Assembly (NCBI GenBank): GCA_934644965.1
Contig: CAKUDG010000006.1
Span: forward strand, 62,001 to 126,000
Origin: an uncultured Victivallales bacterium
GTDB taxonomy: Bacteria > Verrucomicrobiota > Lentisphaeria > Victivallales > UBA1829
Direction: 5' to 3'
DNA: 64,000 nucleotides
The translations under genes and the position numbers were made by a program. This document shows positions 16,834 to 26,179 of this stretch, one piece after another (the stretch's first letter is position 1; each line of letters starts with the position of its first letter). Below the pieces are notes generated by a model. That model made no database searches. It was not told where the DNA came from and saw nothing but the letters and a program-made list of their open reading frames with translations.

Positions 16834-17193
16834 ATGCAAAGGAATTCAAATCAGAGAAGGGTGCTGAGACACCTCAGACTTCGGAAGAAAGTCGTCGGGA
16901 CGGCGGTGCGTCCGCGTCTCTGCGTGAGCATCACCGCGAACAACATGTATGTTCAGTTCATAGATGATGAAGCCGGCAATACGCTTGCCGCGGCATCGAC
17001 CCTTTCTCCGGAATTCAAGACACTGGGTCTGAAACGCAATGTTGCCGCCGCCCAGGCTCTTGGGAAAATTGCCGCGGAAAAGGCAATTGCCGCCGGAATC
17101 GGCGAAGTGGTATTCGACCGCGGCGGATTCAAATATCACGGAAAAATCAAGGCGCTTGCCGATGCTGCGCGTGAATCCGGATTAAAGTTCTAA
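16834..17193 (+). CDS. rplR: 50S ribosomal protein L18
   Basis: 119 residues. RLRKKVVGTAVRPRLCVSITANN and the end FDRGGFKYHGKIKALADAARESGL are L18 signatures. It binds 5S rRNA together with L5. Confidence 0.96.
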   Translation: MQRNSNQRRVLRHLRLRKKVVGTAVRPRLCVSITANNMYVQFIDDEAGNTLAAASTLSPEFKTLGLKRNVAAAQALGKIAAEKAIAAGIGEVVFDRGGFKYHGKIKALADAARESGLKF

Positions 17194-17206
17194 GGGAGCG
17201 TCCAGA

Positions 17207-17746
17207 ATGAATTCAGAAAAACAGAATAACGAAGCAGCCGCGACCGTTGCGGAACAGGCTTTCACGGGGTTCCAGAAAGCGGCTTCCGGAGAGAACGACG
17301 AAATCGTTCTGAGCATTAACCGCTGCGCGAAAGTGGTCAAAGGCGGCAAGAACTTCAGTTTTGGAGCTCTTGTGGTGGTTGGCGACAGGGCCGGCAAAGT
17401 CGGTTACGGTTACGGGAAGGCGAATGAAGTTTCGGACGCCATCCGGAAAGCGGGCGAAGCTGCCCGGAAGAACATGATTCGTCTTCCGATTCACGGGACG
17501 ACCATTCCTCATACGGTTCTTGCAAAGTTCCGCGGCTCGAAGGTTCTGATTCGTCCTGCCTCTGAAGGAACGGGTCTGATTGCGGGCGGAAGCATGCGTG
17601 CGGTCCTGAGTCTTGCGGGCGTGGTGGACGTGCTTGCAAAATCACTTGGATCGAGCAATCCGTCCAATGTTGTGAAGGCGACCTTCAAGGCCATATCCAT
17701 GATGCGTTCCAAAGAGGAAGTCCTCAGAACGCGCGGCAAGATTTAA
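17207..17746 (+). CDS. rpsE: 30S ribosomal protein S5
   Basis: 179 residues. After a ~30-residue extension, NRCAKVVKGGKNFSFGALVVVGD and GYGYGKANEVSDAIRKA form the double-stranded-RNA-binding fold; PASEGTGLIAGG is the conserved C-terminal-domain motif. GGGAG lies 8 nt before the ATG. In many bacteria rpmD (L30) follows; here L15 follows directly. Confidence 0.97.
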   Translation: MNSEKQNNEAAATVAEQAFTGFQKAASGENDEIVLSINRCAKVVKGGKNFSFGALVVVGDRAGKVGYGYGKANEVSDAIRKAGEAARKNMIRLPIHGTTIPHTVLAKFRGSKVLIRPASEGTGLIAGGSMRAVLSLAGVVDVLAKSLGSSNPSNVVKATFKAISMMRSKEEVLRTRGKI

Positions 17747-17766
17747 AATTCAACAAGGTGGATAAA

Positions 17767-18213
17767 ATGAATTTGAGTGATTTGAAACCCACTGACGGTT
17801 CCAAGAAGCGCCGCAGAAGAGTCGGCCGTGGCGACGGTTCGAACTGGGGCGGCACCGCAGGACGTGGTCATAAGGGACAGAAATCCCGCAGCGGAGCCGC
17901 AATCCGGCATCATTTTGAAGGCGGTCAGACCCCGACCTTCAGACGCATTCCGAAAAAAGGCTTCAACAGCGGACACAAGATTGAATTCAATGTTGTGAAC
18001 GTCGGAGATGTCGACGCCTGTTTTGAAACGGCCTGCGATATTGATTCGGACGTTCTCCGCAGTAAGGGCCTGATCGGCAAAGCTGTCGCACCTTTGAAGA
18101 TTCTGGGCAACGGCGAGATCACCAAGGCTTTCAAGTTCAAAGCCGAAAAATTCTCCGATGCCGCGAAGTCGAAAATCGAGGCCGCTGGCGGCACTTGCGA
18201 AGTGCTTGAGTGA
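17767..18213 (+). CDS. rplO: 50S ribosomal protein L15
   Basis: 148 residues. MNLSDLKPTDGSKKRRRRVG, RGHKGQKSRSG, and FEGGQTPTFRRIPKKGF are L15 hallmarks. AAGGTGG lies 5 nt before ATG 17767, preferred over GTG 17758, which would sit within that site. Confidence 0.96.
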   Translation: MNLSDLKPTDGSKKRRRRVGRGDGSNWGGTAGRGHKGQKSRSGAAIRHHFEGGQTPTFRRIPKKGFNSGHKIEFNVVNVGDVDACFETACDIDSDVLRSKGLIGKAVAPLKILGNGEITKAFKFKAEKFSDAAKSKIEAAGGTCEVLE

Positions 18214-18230
18214 TTTTTTCCCCCATTTTG

Positions 18231-18273
18231 CCGCTCTTTTCTCATTCCGGAAAAACCGGAGTGAGCAGAGCGG
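18231..18273 (+). other. Nested hairpin between rplO and secY
   Basis: CCGCTC / GAGCGG forms the outer stem, and CTCATTCCGG pairs with CCGGAGTGAG inside (two mismatches) around an AAAAA loop. It is followed by GAAAAAG, not a T-tract, so read-through into secY is expected. It could be an RNA-processing or translation-control element. Confidence 0.55.
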
Positions 18274-18328
18274 GAAAAAGCTTCCAGTATCATCAAAGGG
18301 CGCTCTGCGCGCCAGGAAATGAGGACAG

Positions 18329-19699
18329 ATGTTTTCAGCATTTATTAATTCCTTTAAAATAAAGGAACTGAGAAACCGCATATTTTTCACTGCGGGGGTG
18401 ATTGTCCTTTGCAGAATTGCGGCGAACATTCCGTGTCCTGGTGTTGACACCGCGAACTTGGCACATTATTTCAAGACCCTCAGCTCGGAGTCGGCGACGG
18501 CCGGAGTTCTGGGAATGTTGGAGATCTTCAGCGGCGGCGCACTTCAGCAGTTCGCCATTGGAGCTCTGGGGATCATGCCCTACATTTCCGCCTCCATCAT
18601 TATGCAGCTGCTGGTCCCCGTGCTTCCCTCTCTGGAAAAACTTCAGCGAGAGGGTGAGGTCGGCAGAGCCAGAATCAACCAGTATACCCGTTATCTGACC
18701 ATTGTGATCTGCATCATTCAGGGCGCGATGGCTTCCATTGCCATGATGAATCCGCATCGTCTGGGGCTTCCGGCACCTGAACCGGGATTCCCCCTGGTCA
18801 CGAATCCGGGGCCGCTTTTTGTCATCATGTCTCTGATTATTCTGACCTCGGGAACCATGGTGCTGGTCTGGCTTGGAGAAAGAATCACGGAGAAAGGGAT
18901 TGGAAACGGTGTTTCGATCATTATCACGATCAATATCATCGAACGTCTGCCCCAGTCTCTTGTTCAGCTGTATGAAATCACGATGAGCGGATCCACCTCC
19001 GGCGGCGGAAGATTCCGTCCGGTTCATCTTCTGATCCTTCTGATCATTTTCGCCACTGTGACCGCGGCTACGGTCCTCCTGACTCAGGGCCAGCGCCGTG
19101 TTCCGATCCAGATGGCCAGAAAGACCATCGGCAATAAAATGACCGGAGGAAGCACTTACATGCCTTTGAAGGTGAATTTCCCCGGCGTCATGCCTATCAT
19201 TTTTGCGGGAGCCATTCTGATCTTCCCGCCGCTGCTGCTGCAGGCCATCCCTGTCGACAGCATCCGGGCTCTGACGGTTTACTTTGCTCATGACACTTAT
19301 TCCTATATGCTGATTTACGGACTCCTGATTCTGGCATTCTCTTATTTCTGGGTCGCGAACATGTTCAATCCTGTACAGATTTCCGACAATCTGAAAAAGG
19401 AGGGTGCCTATATCCCCGGCATCCGGCCTGGCAAGCCTACAGCCGAGTTCCTGGATACCACAATGACCAGAGTGACTTTCGCAGGTGCAGTTTTCCTGAC
19501 CGCTCTTGCGATCTTTCCCATGCTGCTGACCAAGTGGCTCAAAATTCCTTATGGTGTGGCTTCCTTCTTCGGAGGAACCAGTCTGCTGATTATTGTCGGC
19601 GTGACGATTGACACCCTCAGCCAGATGGAATCGCATCTCACCATGAGAAATTATGACGGTTTCCTCAAACGGGGCCGTCTCCGCAGCCGCAAAGGGTAA
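18329..19699 (+). CDS. secY: Protein translocase subunit SecY
   Basis: 456 residues with ten membrane segments. Near the N-terminus NIPCPGVD is followed by the plug-region sequence FSGGALQQFAIGALGIMPYISASIIMQL (read in two parts), a classical SecY segment; RRVPIQMARK is the conserved cytosolic loop C4 and EGAYIPGIRPGKPT loop C5. It forms the protein-conducting channel with SecE/SecG. GAGGA precedes ATG 18329. adk, map, infA and rpmJ, which commonly follow, are absent here; a terminator follows instead. Confidence 0.97.
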   Translation: MFSAFINSFKIKELRNRIFFTAGVIVLCRIAANIPCPGVDTANLAHYFKTLSSESATAGVLGMLEIFSGGALQQFAIGALGIMPYISASIIMQLLVPVLPSLEKLQREGEVGRARINQYTRYLTIVICIIQGAMASIAMMNPHRLGLPAPEPGFPLVTNPGPLFVIMSLIILTSGTMVLVWLGERITEKGIGNGVSIIITINIIERLPQSLVQLYEITMSGSTSGGGRFRPVHLLILLIIFATVTAATVLLTQGQRRVPIQMARKTIGNKMTGGSTYMPLKVNFPGVMPIIFAGAILIFPPLLLQAIPVDSIRALTVYFAHDTYSYMLIYGLLILAFSYFWVANMFNPVQISDNLKKEGAYIPGIRPGKPTAEFLDTTMTRVTFAGAVFLTALAIFPMLLTKWLKIPYGVASFFGGTSLLIIVGVTIDTLSQMESHLTMRNYDGFLKRGRLRSRKG

Positions 19700-19785
19700 T
19701 GAATGTTGTGGCAGCAGTGTGCTGCCCCGGGATTTGATTGAATTCATTTCCGGCGGTCATTGTTCTGAGTTCGAGTTTAGACAGG

Positions 19786-19829
19786 GCCGTGTCCTTCCTG
19801 ACAAGGTGGAGGCACGGCTTTTTTTATTT
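19786..19829 (+). terminator. Intrinsic terminator after secY
   Basis: GCCGTG (19786-19791) pairs with CACGGC (19813-19818), with an inner CCTT/AAGG pair, followed by a run of seven T and ATTTG. It ends the ribosomal-protein transcript about 90-130 bp after the secY stop. Confidence 0.7.
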
Positions 19830-20078
19830 GTCTTCTTCCACCCACCGGTGACGGTCCGCTGTGCGGAGAAGGGAATCCGAGCCGTTTTTTCCTTGCCAGT
19901 AACGTTCTATGACCTTACAGCGACCCGGCCCTGATCCCGTGATGCCTTTCCGGGACCTGACGCATCACTCAGAAAAAATCGAAGAACTTTCTGAACTTTG
20001 CTTTCCTAAGCGTCATACGGGCTGTATAGTATGAAACCGCTGTCCCCTTGCGGAAAAACAGGATCGAAAAGGAAGACG
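19830..20078. other. Intergenic stretch with a 7-bp hairpin, no gene seen
   Basis: GTGATGC (19939-19945) and GCATCAC (19962-19968) form a perfect stem. TATAGT at 20025-20030 could be a -10 element for the next gene, which would make the upstream in-frame ATG at 20031 untranslatable. No RNA gene was recognised. Confidence 0.4.
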
Positions 20079-22298
20079 ATGTGGAACAGTCCATATAATA
20101 AATTCTTGAAAACATTTATAGTAAAAGCAGCTGAACGTTTTCTTCCGGTTCTTCTTTTCGGACTTCCCCTGGCCGCGGCAATGACCGAATCCTTCGGGTT
20201 GCCGGATTTTCATCACGGGAATTATGAAAGACTGCTTTTTTTCGGGAGTATTGTCTGCGGAATCTTATGCTGTATTGCGATGTATCGCCTGAAACGCTGC
20301 TTCGTCCGCTTTTTCAAGACCCCTCAGGACGCGTTTCTGACTCTTGCTCTGAGCGCGGGTGCCGCATGGTGCATCTGGATTTATGCGGATCCCTATACTT
20401 ACGTGGAAACGCGTTTCGCCGTTTCCCCGGCCGTTCCGGAAAACAAAAATCAGATCCGCCTGGGAGGGGTTTATCCTCGGGCGGAAAAATCCATGCCTTT
20501 GCTCGGCATTCATTCCTTTGAGCCATTTGATCCGGATGAAGAGCATGACAGAGAGCGGGATCTCAGGAATCTTTTTCTGGGGACGCCTCATTTTGAAAAA
20601 ATGTTTTTTTCAGTTTCCCGTCACAAACTGGAAAGCGGCGTGTATGTGAAAAGCACCCGGCGTCTGCCCCTGAAGATCGAATGCGCAGGGGAAGCTCCTT
20701 ACGTGGTGACGGTGCCACAAAGAAGTGATTATGCCGCGATTGCTCTGCCCGTTTCGGATCAGACACTTTCTCCTCAGAAGCGTTTCCAGGCGGCGGACTG
20801 GATTGCTCTGCCGGGAATCCTTCTTGCCGGCTTGTTCTGTGCGGTTTATATCAGGAAACTGGCGTTTCTCACACTCTATGCGCCGCGCCGGCTGCCGGTG
20901 CATGCGGCCTTTCTTCTTGCCATTGCGGGTTTTTGTTTGACATGGCATCAGTTTGAGCTGGGATATTCCAATGATCCTGTCGGTCAGTTTCGTCAGGGGC
21001 TGCGCGGAGTGTATCAGGAATGGCATCCCCCGATCATGGCGTTTCTCTGGATCCATCTGACCCGTTTCACGGAATGGCTCACAGGGTATTTTTCTCCAGC
21101 GGAGCCGTTCTGTTTGTTCATGCGCATTCCCTACTGGATCGGCTTCTTCCTGATGGCACGCTATGCGGTGAAGCGGGGCGGAGGATTCGCAGGCGTCCTT
21201 CTGATGATGCTTCCGGCATATGCGCCTTTTTTCTTCCGGGAATATCAGTTCATCTTTTCGTATGCGTGGAAGGATTGTCTTCTGGTGTCCTGCTATGTTT
21301 TTGCTCTGGGACTGGTCTTGAATCTGGGAACGCTTTTCCGGCGCAGAGATCTGACTCCGGAAAAAATCTGTCTTCTTCTGACTGCTCTGTTGTTTTTCGT
21401 GATCGGGACCGGAGTCCGCTCCAACGCTGTCCTTGCGGCGCTTCCGCTTGCGTGCCTCTTTTTCCTGCCGTTTTTCGATGTGGAGACCTGGAAGGGGATC
21501 GGGAAAACTCTTCTCTGCGGTGCGCTGCTTTTTTCCCTGACAGTCTCTTTCCTGTATGTCTTCCATTATCCGATTCTCAAGACGGTCCGGCAGACTCCGC
21601 TGAGTTATCCCATGTTCAAGGAAATTCTCGCCATCCGTCAGCTCAGCGGCGACCGGGAATGGCCCGCATTCCTCGAAAAACGTTTCCGCGACGATTTCGA
21701 CCGCCGCTATCAGTATCATAAACATAACGGGAATACGGATTTTCTCCTTCACGGGACTCTCCGCCTCGTCGAACTCCCCGCCGAACATTATCATGAACTC
21801 AAAAAATTCTGGTTGAGAAAAGTCAAAGAGCACCCCGCGGAATATCTGGAGCAGAAATGGGATTCTTTTTACCGGACGATGCGTACATACAAAAGGCCGG
21901 TTTCTCTCCTGAATCCCTGGCATGTTTTCTGGGGTGCCCTCATCGCTCTGCTCTTTTCGGCTTTGATGATTCTGACCGGAGGAAGGGGAAAAAAGCCCTG
22001 CCGCCGCGGCGAAGGAACAGATATTTCGTGGCTGGGAAGACAAGGGCGCCGCCGCCGCGGCGGTCCTTGGGAGATCAGAGAGCTTCTGACGGTGTTTTTA
22101 CTGGCTCTTTCAGCGCTCTCGTATCTTTCCACTTACTGGATTTTTGCATTTGTGGCGGATTTCCGTTATCTGTCCTGGACTCTTTACGGAGGCATCTTGT
22201 CCACAGTTTGTTTTTTCCTTCTGTTCCGTTCCAGCCCCGAGCAGAGTGCGCCGGAACATCCGGGAGAAAATACAGCCTTGAGGGAAAAAAGGCAGTAG
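20079..22298 (+). CDS. Large polytopic membrane protein, probable GT-C-type glycosyltransferase
   Basis: A 739-residue protein with about 14 hydrophobic helices and one large extracytoplasmic loop early on. The loop segment NDPVGQFRQGLRGVYQEWHPP followed by membrane helices, and REYQFIFSYAWKDCLLVS later, resemble the acidic and H-P-P loop patterns of GT-C transferases that use polyprenyl-phosphate sugars; this family call is an inference. ATG 20079 has AGGA 5 nt upstream and leaves a short N-terminus before the first helix. It is followed after 83 bp by a second polytopic protein and then by a GT2-GtrA protein; together they look like an envelope glycosylation cassette. Confidence 0.65.
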   Translation: MWNSPYNKFLKTFIVKAAERFLPVLLFGLPLAAAMTESFGLPDFHHGNYERLLFFGSIVCGILCCIAMYRLKRCFVRFFKTPQDAFLTLALSAGAAWCIWIYADPYTYVETRFAVSPAVPENKNQIRLGGVYPRAEKSMPLLGIHSFEPFDPDEEHDRERDLRNLFLGTPHFEKMFFSVSRHKLESGVYVKSTRRLPLKIECAGEAPYVVTVPQRSDYAAIALPVSDQTLSPQKRFQAADWIALPGILLAGLFCAVYIRKLAFLTLYAPRRLPVHAAFLLAIAGFCLTWHQFELGYSNDPVGQFRQGLRGVYQEWHPPIMAFLWIHLTRFTEWLTGYFSPAEPFCLFMRIPYWIGFFLMARYAVKRGGGFAGVLLMMLPAYAPFFFREYQFIFSYAWKDCLLVSCYVFALGLVLNLGTLFRRRDLTPEKICLLLTALLFFVIGTGVRSNAVLAALPLACLFFLPFFDVETWKGIGKTLLCGALLFSLTVSFLYVFHYPILKTVRQTPLSYPMFKEILAIRQLSGDREWPAFLEKRFRDDFDRRYQYHKHNGNTDFLLHGTLRLVELPAEHYHELKKFWLRKVKEHPAEYLEQKWDSFYRTMRTYKRPVSLLNPWHVFWGALIALLFSALMILTGGRGKKPCRRGEGTDISWLGRQGRRRRGGPWEIRELLTVFLLALSALSYLSTYWIFAFVADFRYLSWTLYGGILSTVCFFLLFRSSPEQSAPEHPGENTALREKRQ

Positions 22299-22381
22299 AA
22301 GCCGACTGAAGCATTGAGGAAAACAGAGACGCGTTCCCGATCCAGGGAAGTGATGGAGAAAAAGGAGCCGAAGAACAGATC

Positions 22382-24343
22382 ATGGTATTTGTCAGAGAAC
22401 TCGTTTCATTGTTTCAATTGACCGTTTTCCCCGGGCTTCTGCTTTACGGGCTTCTGCGCCCGGATCTGGGAGCGGGGAGGGCGGCGCTGCTGGTGCCGGG
22501 GCTGAGTCTTGTGGTGAACTATGCGGCGGTGTCCCTGATGCTGGCGGGGGGATTTTTCAACGGGACCGCCTCCTGGATTTATTTCTGCCTGACGATCCTG
22601 CTGCTGCTCTGGGTATGGCGGAAGGAGCTCTCCGCCTCACTCCAGACCCGTCCTCTGGAACGCTTTTCCGAAGGAGGAAGGAATCTTTTCCGGGATCTCT
22701 GCGAATGGAGTGGCTCCCTGTCCCCTGGTGGACGCCTTCTCCTCGCCGCATCCCTGGCAGGCGCTGTTCTCGGGCTCTGCTGGTATCTCCGCTGGCTTCT
22801 GGACGCCGTGGACAATATCTTCATGCTCTGGGATGCCGCACTCTCCTGGAACCGCTGGGCAGGAGAATGGGCCGAAAACATTTTCCCCACCCGGAGTTTT
22901 GAATATCCGCAGATGATTCCGATGAACTGGGCCATGGCCTATATGCTCATCGGGGAAAAACTGCAGTTCGTGCCTAAATTCGCGATTTCGCTTTTCCCGC
23001 TCCTGACGCTTCTGCTGTTTTTGCAGAGAGGTCTGGCAAAAAGGGATCTTTCGATGCTGGCGGCAGTCGGGATCCTCGCTTTCTTTTTCCGGAATGTGGA
23101 ATATGAGCGTTTTGGGGCGGATCTGGATCTGCTGATTGCATTTTATTCCGCAGCGTCGTTTTTCTGCATTTTATATGCGTGCGAGTCGGGGACGCGCGCT
23201 GAAATGGTCCGCCGTCTTCTGACGGCATCCTTCCTGCTCTGTGCTTCTGCCGTGACCAAGCAGGCGGGTTTGTATCTCGTAGCTGTGATGCCTCTGGCGG
23301 GGGCGTTTCTGCTTCCGGAGGCCTTCCGCCGTCTGGGATGCAGCGGCTTCTTCCGCTGGAAAATTCTTCTGATTCATCTCCTGTTAGCACTGGTGATTGT
23401 ATCGCCGTATTACCTTCTGGTCCAGCAGAGAATCAGAGACGGGAGGAGCCGTTCCAACATCCGTTTCGTTACGGAACGCATTTACGGGGAACGGACTCAT
23501 TTCGACCGTTTTCTCATCAGCGGCCGTCTCTTTCTCCTGAAGATGGAAGCCGGCGTGAAAGGAATCGAAAGCGCCCGCTGGGCAGAATTTCACAAGGAAA
23601 AAGGGTATCCCAGGGCTCTGGCGGAGTTGTATAGTCACCATCTGCCTCTGGGGCTGCTGCTGCTCTGTCTGACCGCCTGGTTGCTTTTTTATGCCATGAA
23701 AAATCCCGTGCAGAGGATTGCGCTGCTTTTCATCGGGATCCCTTATTTTCTCATCTGGAGCGTCTTTTACTGTTATGACCTGAGGAATCTCTCCCTTGCC
23801 ATTCCGTTTCTCGCGCTTGCCGCGGGCGGCGGAGCTGCCGGAATCCTCGGGAAGGAAGAGTCTTCCGCAAGGGCAGGAAGGATTTGCCGGATTCCGCTCT
23901 GGGGACTGCTTCTTTTCGCGCTTCTTCTCCTTTATCTTCTGCATCCTGAAAACATCTACGATCATCACAGGAGAAAACTGCATTTTTCCAAGGAGCTGGA
24001 AATCGGCGTGCCGGCTTTGAACAAGAAGCTCATCACCTATCATGAGAAACATCCGGAAATGAAGAAAATCGCCACCGATTATGAATATTTCAACCTGATT
24101 CCAGGGATGAAAGGGCTTCTTCATTATGAAGAATTTTCCACGCGGAACGATCTGGAATGGGAAAGCTACTGCTCGCTTTTCCACAATCCGGAAGTGGGCT
24201 TCCTGCTGATGCCTTCCTATACCATGGGGCAGATTCAGGAGGATGTGGCGGCAAGAGAGCGCAGCGGTTCCCTGAGGATTCTCTTCCAGGAAGATATTTA
24301 TACATTTATTGAAATTTTGAAATATGATGGAGACAACCCATGA
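22382..24343 (+). CDS. Polytopic membrane protein, probable ArnT/PMT-like glycosyltransferase
   Basis: 653 residues with about 13 hydrophobic helices. The first large loop carries NIFMLWDAALSWNRWAGEW and EYPQMIPMNWAMAYML: an aspartate followed by W and P residues, as in the first extracytoplasmic loop of ArnT/PMT-type GT-C enzymes. The C-terminal ~120 residues are soluble. It would transfer a sugar from a lipid carrier to a glycan, lipid or protein on the outer face of the inner membrane. The stop overlaps the next gene (ATGA), so the two are translationally coupled. Confidence 0.65.
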   Translation: MVFVRELVSLFQLTVFPGLLLYGLLRPDLGAGRAALLVPGLSLVVNYAAVSLMLAGGFFNGTASWIYFCLTILLLLWVWRKELSASLQTRPLERFSEGGRNLFRDLCEWSGSLSPGGRLLLAASLAGAVLGLCWYLRWLLDAVDNIFMLWDAALSWNRWAGEWAENIFPTRSFEYPQMIPMNWAMAYMLIGEKLQFVPKFAISLFPLLTLLLFLQRGLAKRDLSMLAAVGILAFFFRNVEYERFGADLDLLIAFYSAASFFCILYACESGTRAEMVRRLLTASFLLCASAVTKQAGLYLVAVMPLAGAFLLPEAFRRLGCSGFFRWKILLIHLLLALVIVSPYYLLVQQRIRDGRSRSNIRFVTERIYGERTHFDRFLISGRLFLLKMEAGVKGIESARWAEFHKEKGYPRALAELYSHHLPLGLLLLCLTAWLLFYAMKNPVQRIALLFIGIPYFLIWSVFYCYDLRNLSLAIPFLALAAGGGAAGILGKEESSARAGRICRIPLWGLLLFALLLLYLLHPENIYDHHRRKLHFSKELEIGVPALNKKLITYHEKHPEMKKIATDYEYFNLIPGMKGLLHYEEFSTRNDLEWESYCSLFHNPEVGFLLMPSYTMGQIQEDVAARERSGSLRILFQEDIYTFIEILKYDGDNP

Positions 24344-25386
24344 ATTCTCATTCCGTCATCCTGATTCCCGCGTATCACCCGGACGGGAAGCTGACTGCAC
24401 TTCTTCAATCCCTCGAAACAATGGATTTCCGCGCCATCGTTCTTGTGGATGACGGAAGCGGACCTGATTATGCCGGACTCTTCCGGGAAGCTGCCTCCTT
24501 CAGGAACGTCATGCTCCTGCGTCATTCGGTGAACATGGGCAAGGGCGCGGCGCTGAAGACGGGGCTGAATTACATCTACGCGAATCTGCCCGATGTGAAA
24601 CATGTCATCACTGCGGATTCGGACGGACAGCACACGCCGGAAGATATCCAGCGTCTTTCCGATGCCGCTGAAAAGGCTCCGGAATCGCTGATTCTCGGGG
24701 CGCGCGCCTTTGAAGGAGACGTTCCCTTCCGAAGCCGTTTCGGGAACCGTCTGACGGCGTTCCTGATGCGTTTTCTCCTCGGAATCCGGATCACGGACAC
24801 CCAGACCGGACTGCGCGCAATCCCGCGCTCCTTCATCCCGGAACTGCTTCCGATTCCGTACAACCGATATGAATTTGAACTGGAAATGCTTCTCTGTGCC
24901 AAACGCATGAAGCGTGCAATCACGGAGCTGCCGATCCGGACGGTGTATATCGACAACAATGCATCGTCGCATTTCAATCCCCTTCTGGATTCATTTAAAA
25001 TCTACATCGTGCTCTTCCGTTACATCCTGGTTTCGATTGTGACGGCGGTGGTGGACTACATCGTCTTTGTCCCTGTGCTGTACTTTTTCGGGAGTGAGGT
25101 TCTGGCGGTGGCCGTGGGCCGTGTTGCGGGTGCGGCTGTACAGTATACGCTGGTCCGGAGAGTTGTTTTTTCATCGAAGGAAGGAATTTCGAGTACGCTC
25201 CCGAAATATGCGTTTCTGGTGCTCTGCTCCGGCTGTGCATCCTACATCATCATGAATTCCATTGAGATCGGCTCAGGAATGAACGCGTATTTTGCAAAGC
25301 TTGCGGCGGAAGTGCTTCTGTATCTGGCCAACTTCCTGATCCAGAGAGACTTCATCTTTCAGCGCCTTCCCGGCCAGGAACGCTGA
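24340..25386 (+). CDS. GT2 glycosyltransferase fused to a GtrA-like membrane domain
   Basis: 348 residues in two domains. Residues 1-220 are a DPM1-like family-2 transferase: VILIPAYHPDGKL, IVLVDDGSG, SVNMGKGAALKTGL, ITADSDGQH (the metal-binding DxD) and DTQTGLRAIPRSFI. Residues ~225-345 are four hydrophobic helices of the GtrA type (FRYILVSIVTAVVDYIVF ... NFLIQRDFIF). Such enzymes load a sugar onto polyprenyl phosphate and help flip it, supplying donors for GT-C transferases; the two upstream genes are plausible users. It starts within the stop of the preceding gene. Confidence 0.88.
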   Translation: MNSHSVILIPAYHPDGKLTALLQSLETMDFRAIVLVDDGSGPDYAGLFREAASFRNVMLLRHSVNMGKGAALKTGLNYIYANLPDVKHVITADSDGQHTPEDIQRLSDAAEKAPESLILGARAFEGDVPFRSRFGNRLTAFLMRFLLGIRITDTQTGLRAIPRSFIPELLPIPYNRYEFELEMLLCAKRMKRAITELPIRTVYIDNNASSHFNPLLDSFKIYIVLFRYILVSIVTAVVDYIVFVPVLYFFGSEVLAVAVGRVAGAAVQYTLVRRVVFSSKEGISSTLPKYAFLVLCSGCASYIIMNSIEIGSGMNAYFAKLAAEVLLYLANFLIQRDFIFQRLPGQER

Positions 25387-25416
25387 ACTGCGGAAAGAAA
25401 GGCGGATGCCCCTTCC

Positions 25417-26067
25417 ATGAGTTTGAAAATTTATGAATGTTTTACGAGTCTTCAGGGGGAATCGACACATGCGGGGAAACTTTGTTTCTTCATTCGTCTT
25501 GCCGGCTGTCCGTTGCGCTGTTCCTACTGCGATACGCGGAAGGCGCAGGATCCCGCCGCAGGAGTGGAACGGAGCGTGGATGAACTCCTGGAGTTTGCCT
25601 GCGGAAGCGGCTCCGGACTGGTCGAAGTGACCGGAGGAGAGCCGCTGGCTCAGAAGGAGACCCCCGAACTCTGTGCTGCACTTCTTGCCGCGGGCTTCCG
25701 TGTGCTGGTCGAAACCAATGGGGCGTTTGACTGTTCCGTGCTCCCGGAAGGGGTCATCCGGATCCTTGATTTCAAGACACCTTCGAGCGAAGAGTCCGGG
25801 CGGATGTATCTCCCGAACTACCGGAAACTGAGAAAAAGCGATGAAGTCAAATTTGTCATCGGAGACGAGGCGGACTACCATTTTTCCGTGGAAAAAATCC
25901 GTGAGTTCCGCATGGCGGAGCAGACGGAAAACCTCCTCTTCAGTCCCGTATACGGTACCATTTCCCTCCCGTTTCTTGCGGAACGGATGATTGCGGACCG
26001 AGTGCCGGCGAGGCTGAATCTCCAGCTGCACAAGATCGTCTGGGGGCCGGAGAGGGAAGGTGTCTGA
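25417..26067 (+). CDS. queE: 7-carboxy-7-deazaguanine synthase
   Basis: 216 residues, a radical-SAM enzyme with the cluster motif CPLRCSYC (Cx3Cx2C, about residues 31-38) after the family-typical CFTSLQGES. EVTGGEPLAQ supplies SAM-binding residues. It converts 6-carboxytetrahydropterin to the deazaguanine base of queuosine. queC lies 112 bp downstream, supporting the assignment; queD and queF are not in the window. Confidence 0.92.
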   Translation: MSLKIYECFTSLQGESTHAGKLCFFIRLAGCPLRCSYCDTRKAQDPAAGVERSVDELLEFACGSGSGLVEVTGGEPLAQKETPELCAALLAAGFRVLVETNGAFDCSVLPEGVIRILDFKTPSSEESGRMYLPNYRKLRKSDEVKFVIGDEADYHFSVEKIREFRMAEQTENLLFSPVYGTISLPFLAERMIADRVPARLNLQLHKIVWGPEREGV

Positions 26068-26179
26068 TGATATTGCTTCCACCGGAGCTTTTCCACCGAC
26101 CTTTCCTGGATGTCCCGCGCTGTGCCTGTTTTGTGCTGTTTGATAATAAATATATTGAAATGGAAGGATTTTTTGATAG

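Noticed and set aside
19653..19934. 93-codon plus-strand ORF after secY
   Set aside because: Starts inside secY and reads through the terminator stem.
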